From the NCBI GenBank assembly GCA_038240665.1, contig JBBRGN010000225.1, positions 1 to 8,259 on the forward strand: a DNA stretch of 8,259 nucleotides, in the 5' to 3' direction. A program made the translations under genes and the position numbers. This document shows, piece by piece, positions 5,361 through 8,259 of this stretch; the first letter of the stretch is position 1; every line of letters begins with the position of its first letter. The notes under the pieces are model-generated. The model was given only the letters and a program-made list of their open reading frames with translations. It was not told the DNA's origin and ran no database searches. The DNA is from Haliscomenobacter sp038240665. GTDB lineage: Bacteria; Bacteroidota; Bacteroidia; Chitinophagales; Saprospiraceae.

Positions 5361-6491
5361 ATGGCTTTAGAAGCACCCATCATTTGGAAGGTGAATGAAC
5401 CCTTCACGCTGGAATCCGGCGCTACCTTATCCACTTTGGACATTGCTTACCACACTTACGGACAGCTGTCAGCCGCTGGCGACAACGTGGTTTGGATTTG
5501 TCATGCCCTCACCGGCAATGCTGATGCCATGGACTGGTGGTCGGGATTGGTGGGCGAAGACAAGCTTTTTGATCCCCGACGGTACTTCATCGTATGCGCC
5601 AATATTTTGGGGTCTTGCTATGGTACTACTGGCCCCAGCAGCATTGATCCCGCCACTGGCCAAGCTTATCGGCAAGCGTTTCCTTTAGTAACCATCCGCG
5701 ATATGGTAGCGGCGCATGAATTGCTCCGCGTCCACCTGGGCATCCAACGGATTTACATCGCTATCGGTGGTTCGATGGGCGGACAGCAAGTAATGGAATG
5801 GGCAGTTCAACAACCTTCCTTGTTTGACAACCTGATCTTACTGGCCACCAACGCGCGGCACTCGCCCTGGGGCATCGCCTTCAACGAGAGTCAACGCATG
5901 GCCATCCTTACCGATAGCACCTTGTACGACAATACGCCCGAGGCGGGTCGCAAAGGTCTGGAAACTGCCCGCGCCATCGCCATGCTTTCTTACCGCGCTT
6001 ACAGTACTTACCACGAAACCCAATTGGATGCTGACGATGACAAACTGGAGGAATTCCGGGCCAGCACTTATCAGCGCTACCAAGGGTGGAAATTGTGGAA
6101 CCGTTTCAATGTGTTTGCTTATCTCACGCTCAGCAAGGCGATGGACAGTCACCATCTGGGACGGGGTAGGGGATCACTGGAAGCGGTTTTAGCCGTCATT
6201 ACGGCGCGTACCTTGGTGGTGGGCATCGAATCCGACCTCCTTTTTCCGGTATCTGAACAAAAATTCATCGCGGCTCACGTACCCAAGGCCGAACTTACTT
6301 TGCTCGATAGCTTGTACGGCCACGATGGTTTTTTGATTGAATTTGCCGAGATCGAAGCACGGATTCAAAAATTTATGGCCGGTAATTTGAACGGTTTAGC
6401 ACATCCACCGGCGGGCTTTGGGTTGCAAAAACCCTGGAGCGCCGGGCCAGCCATCAATAAATCGGCCTTGCCAGGCTCGGAGCGGTTTTAG
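5361..6491 (+). CDS. metX: Homoserine O-acetyltransferase (MetX family)
   Basis: This 376-residue alpha/beta-hydrolase-fold acyltransferase is predicted to acylate homoserine at its hydroxyl from acyl-CoA, the first committed step of methionine synthesis. Family blocks are CHALTGNADA (47-56), ANILGSCYGTTGPSS (80-94) and AIGGSMGGQQ (134-143). The inferred triad is Ser138 in GGSMGG, Asp292 in GIESDLLFP and His321 in YGHDGFL. The final 36 or so residues after FMAG are a low-conservation Pro/Gly tail. I chose the ATG at 5361 over the GTG at 5283 because the latter lies inside the riboswitch aptamer and the extra 26 residues do not look like MetX. The start is preceded by an A-rich leader, not a Shine-Dalgarno sequence. 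Some MetX proteins use succinyl-CoA instead; the partner MetZ-type enzyme leaves this open. Regulation is by the SAM riboswitch. Confidence 0.94.
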   Translation: MALEAPIIWKVNEPFTLESGATLSTLDIAYHTYGQLSAAGDNVVWICHALTGNADAMDWWSGLVGEDKLFDPRRYFIVCANILGSCYGTTGPSSIDPATGQAYRQAFPLVTIRDMVAAHELLRVHLGIQRIYIAIGGSMGGQQVMEWAVQQPSLFDNLILLATNARHSPWGIAFNESQRMAILTDSTLYDNTPEAGRKGLETARAIAMLSYRAYSTYHETQLDADDDKLEEFRASTYQRYQGWKLWNRFNVFAYLTLSKAMDSHHLGRGRGSLEAVLAVITARTLVVGIESDLLFPVSEQKFIAAHVPKAELTLLDSLYGHDGFLIEFAEIEARIQKFMAGNLNGLAHPPAGFGLQKPWSAGPAINKSALPGSERF

Positions 6492-6562
6492 GAAAAAAAA
6501 TGTAAAAAAGCTTAAATAAGCAGCAATCATACCTAGTTTAAACACTCAAAAAACCTACACCC

Positions 6563-7615
6563 ATGTCCACTTTCCTCATATACGGCGCCAACGGATATGT
6601 TGGTGAAGTCGTCGCCCGTCAAGCAGTACAAACGGGTTTGCGCCCCATCTTGGCTGGCCGCGCCGTAGAAGCGATTGAAAACCTAGCCCAAGAATTGAGA
6701 CTGGAATTCCGCATCTTTAGTCTTGATGATCCCCAAGCAGTGGATCAAGGTTTACAAGGCGTGGTAGCGGTGCTGCATTGCGCCGGGCCATACCTGTACA
6801 CCTCGCAACCCATGGTGGAGGCTTGTTTACGTGCTGGCGTGCACTACCTCGACCTCACTGGCGAAATCCCGGTGTACCAAGCCGTGGCTTCCCGTGATGC
6901 CGAAGCCAAAGCCCGCGGCGTTATGTTACTCCCGGGGGTCGGTTTTGATGTGGTACCCACTGATTGTCTGGCCATATATTTACAACAGCGTTTGCCCTCC
7001 GCTACCCACCTGACCTTGGCATTTAAAGGGGATGGCCCGGCCGGACTTCCTCCCGGAACCCAGCGCACCGTGATCGAACTCATTCCTTTTGGCAATTTCG
7101 TGCGGCGCGATGGCCAGTTGGTGCACCCCGAACGCGGCGTAAAAACCCGACAAATTGATTTTGGACAGGGCGCTGAAACGGCCATTCGACTTACCTGGGG
7201 CGATGTGTTTACCGCTTTTTACAGTACCGGAATTCCCAATATTGAAAATTACGCCGTTTTGCCACCTGAACTCAATCGGCAGTTGGCGCTACTGGATTAC
7301 ATCCGTCCCTTGTTCCGGTTGGCGTTTATGCGCAAACTGCTCTTGCGCGGCGTTCGCCCCGGCCCATCCGCTGCCAAGCGCGCGCAAACCCGCACCCACG
7401 TATGGGGGGAGGCGCGCGATGCGCAGGGAAACACCGTAAGTGCCCGATTACATGGCCCGGAGGCTGGCGTGGTGTGGACGGTCAATGCAGCCTTGGCGGT
7501 AGTGGACAAAGTATTGGCTGGTCAGGCTCCTGCTGGTTTTCAAACGCCAGGTAAGGCTTATGGCGCCGATTTTGTACTGGATTGTGCCGAGGTTACACGA
7601 GAAGATGTAAATTAG
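6563..7615 (+). CDS. Saccharopine dehydrogenase-like NAD(P)-binding oxidoreductase
   Basis: This 350-residue protein starts with a Rossmann fold: FLIYGANGYVG (4-14) carries the GxxGxxG dinucleotide motif. The early strand-loop features LHCAGPY and GVHYLDLTGE are typical of the saccharopine dehydrogenase / trans-acting enoyl reductase superfamily, as are PGVGFDVVPTD and the C-terminal PAGFQTPGKAYGADFVLD. It lacks the features of a true lysine-pathway saccharopine dehydrogenase, so the substrate is unknown. Many relatives are annotated only as oxidoreductases acting on lipids or membrane substrates. No signal peptide is seen. A hydrophobic/basic stretch (about 250-265, YIRPLFRLAFMRKLLLR) could associate with membranes. 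It follows metX by 71 bp on the same strand and precedes the M61 peptidase gene by 24 bp, so cotranscription with the latter is likely. Confidence 0.85.
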   Translation: MSTFLIYGANGYVGEVVARQAVQTGLRPILAGRAVEAIENLAQELRLEFRIFSLDDPQAVDQGLQGVVAVLHCAGPYLYTSQPMVEACLRAGVHYLDLTGEIPVYQAVASRDAEAKARGVMLLPGVGFDVVPTDCLAIYLQQRLPSATHLTLAFKGDGPAGLPPGTQRTVIELIPFGNFVRRDGQLVHPERGVKTRQIDFGQGAETAIRLTWGDVFTAFYSTGIPNIENYAVLPPELNRQLALLDYIRPLFRLAFMRKLLLRGVRPGPSAAKRAQTRTHVWGEARDAQGNTVSARLHGPEAGVVWTVNAALAVVDKVLAGQAPAGFQTPGKAYGADFVLDCAEVTREDVN

Positions 7616-7639
7616 GGCTTATAAAATACCTATCATCGT

Positions 7640-8259
7640 ATGCAACCAGCACCTTTTCAGCGCTTTTTGGGCGCGCTCCTTTTTGTTCTGATCGCTTTTT
7701 TACCAGCTTACGCCAGTTCCATTGTTTTTACGGTGAGCATGCCCAATCCGGCTACGCACACCTTTCAAGTCAAGATGGAATGCCAGGGTTTTGGGGATGC
7801 CGCCATCGACTTCAAGCTTCCCGTTTGGAGTCCCGGGTATTACCAGCGCATGGATTTTCCGGAAAACGTACTGGCTTTTCAAGCGCATGATGCCAAAGTA
7901 AATGCGCTGGTTTGGGCAAAAACCAACGACAACACCTGGCGCGTACAGCCTCGCCCGGGAAGCACGGTGGTGCTGGAATACGACATCCGAACCATCCGCT
8001 CTTTTGTGGGCACGGCCTACCTCGACGAAGGCCATGGCTACATCCTGCCCGCTGCTTTGTTGATGCATCTGGCGGGGAAAGTCGATCATCCCTCTACTTT
8101 GAATGTGGTTCCTTTCACCGATTGGAAAAACATCGCCACTGGACTGGAACCTTTACTTGGAAAACCCTTTAGTTTCAACGCGCCCAATTTTGACATCCTT
8201 TACGATAGTCCGCTGCTGGTGGGAAATTTGGAGGAATTACCAGCCTTTACGGTGGCGGG
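7640..8259 (+). CDS. Secreted M61-family peptidase, N-terminal part (3' end outside window)
   Basis: An open frame of 206 complete codons runs from ATG 7640 to the window edge. It begins MQPAPFQRF, then a hydrophobic core (about 10-22) ending LPAYA, a signal-peptidase-I-like AxA site after Ala25, so the protein is exported. The mature part matches the N-terminal beta domain of M61 (glycyl aminopeptidase-like, often with a PDZ domain) peptidases: MPNPATHTFQVKMECQG (34-50), LPVWSPGYY (60-68) and LYDSPLLVG (187-195). The zinc-binding HExxH motif of the family would lie beyond the window and was not seen. These enzymes are periplasmic or outer-membrane-associated peptidases in Bacteroidota. The gene starts 24 bp after the oxidoreductase stop, suggesting cotranscription. 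Confidence 0.85.
   Translation, partial: MQPAPFQRFLGALLFVLIAFLPAYASSIVFTVSMPNPATHTFQVKMECQGFGDAAIDFKLPVWSPGYYQRMDFPENVLAFQAHDAKVNALVWAKTNDNTWRVQPRPGSTVVLEYDIRTIRSFVGTAYLDEGHGYILPAALLMHLAGKVDHPSTLNVVPFTDWKNIATGLEPLLGKPFSFNAPNFDILYDSPLLVGNLEELPAFTVA

Noticed and set aside
6505..6523. Terminator between metX and the oxidoreductase gene (GCTTA..TAAGC)
   Set aside because: The stem is only 4-5 bp with almost no loop and no following T-run.

Overview
The window looks like ordinary chromosomal DNA from a Bacteroidota bacterium. The gene set and protein style suggest a Saprospiria-type, Haliscomenobacter-like organism, but this is an inference from style and not a database match. Pointers are starts with A-rich leaders instead of Shine-Dalgarno sequences, TTTG / TAnnTTTG-like promoter elements, a tricorn-type S41 peptidase, an M61 peptidase, and the MetX/MetZ route to homocysteine. 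No transposase, integrase, phage, CRISPR or tRNA gene was found, and every complete gene reads through without a frameshift.

Left part (1-3028): the 3' end of a tricorn-type S41 peptidase (+) converges on dinB, the Y-family DNA polymerase IV (-), with an imperfect hairpin between them that could terminate both. dinB is divergent from a Crp/Fnr-family regulator (+) across a 179 bp promoter region. The regulator in turn converges on a small unknown cysteine-containing lipoprotein (-).

Middle (3029-5360): a 324 bp gene-free stretch holds a 137 bp nested palindromic element (3083-3219) and a strong hairpin just after the metZ-like gene. Then come metZ, a PLP-dependent O-acylhomoserine sulfhydrylase, and an OsmC/YhfA-like protein. 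They form a tight minus-strand pair, osmC first, with a 4 bp gap. A 297 bp divergent region with several dyads separates them from a SAM-I type (S-box) riboswitch on the plus strand.

Right part (5361-8259): the riboswitch leads directly into metX (homoserine O-acyltransferase). After it come a saccharopine-dehydrogenase-like NAD(P) oxidoreductase and, 24 bp downstream, the start of a secreted M61-family peptidase that runs off the window.

The functional centre is methionine biosynthesis. MetX activates homoserine as an O-acyl ester, MetZ replaces the acyl group with sulfide to give homocysteine, and S-adenosylmethionine would feed back on metX through the leader aptamer. The aptamer's closing helix ends only 10 nt before the metX ATG and no terminator lies between them, so control is more likely at translation initiation. 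The metZ side has no visible SAM aptamer. I found no clearly unprecedented system. The least explained structures are the palindromic element at 3083-3219 and the dyads and repeats in the osmC/metX divergent region.
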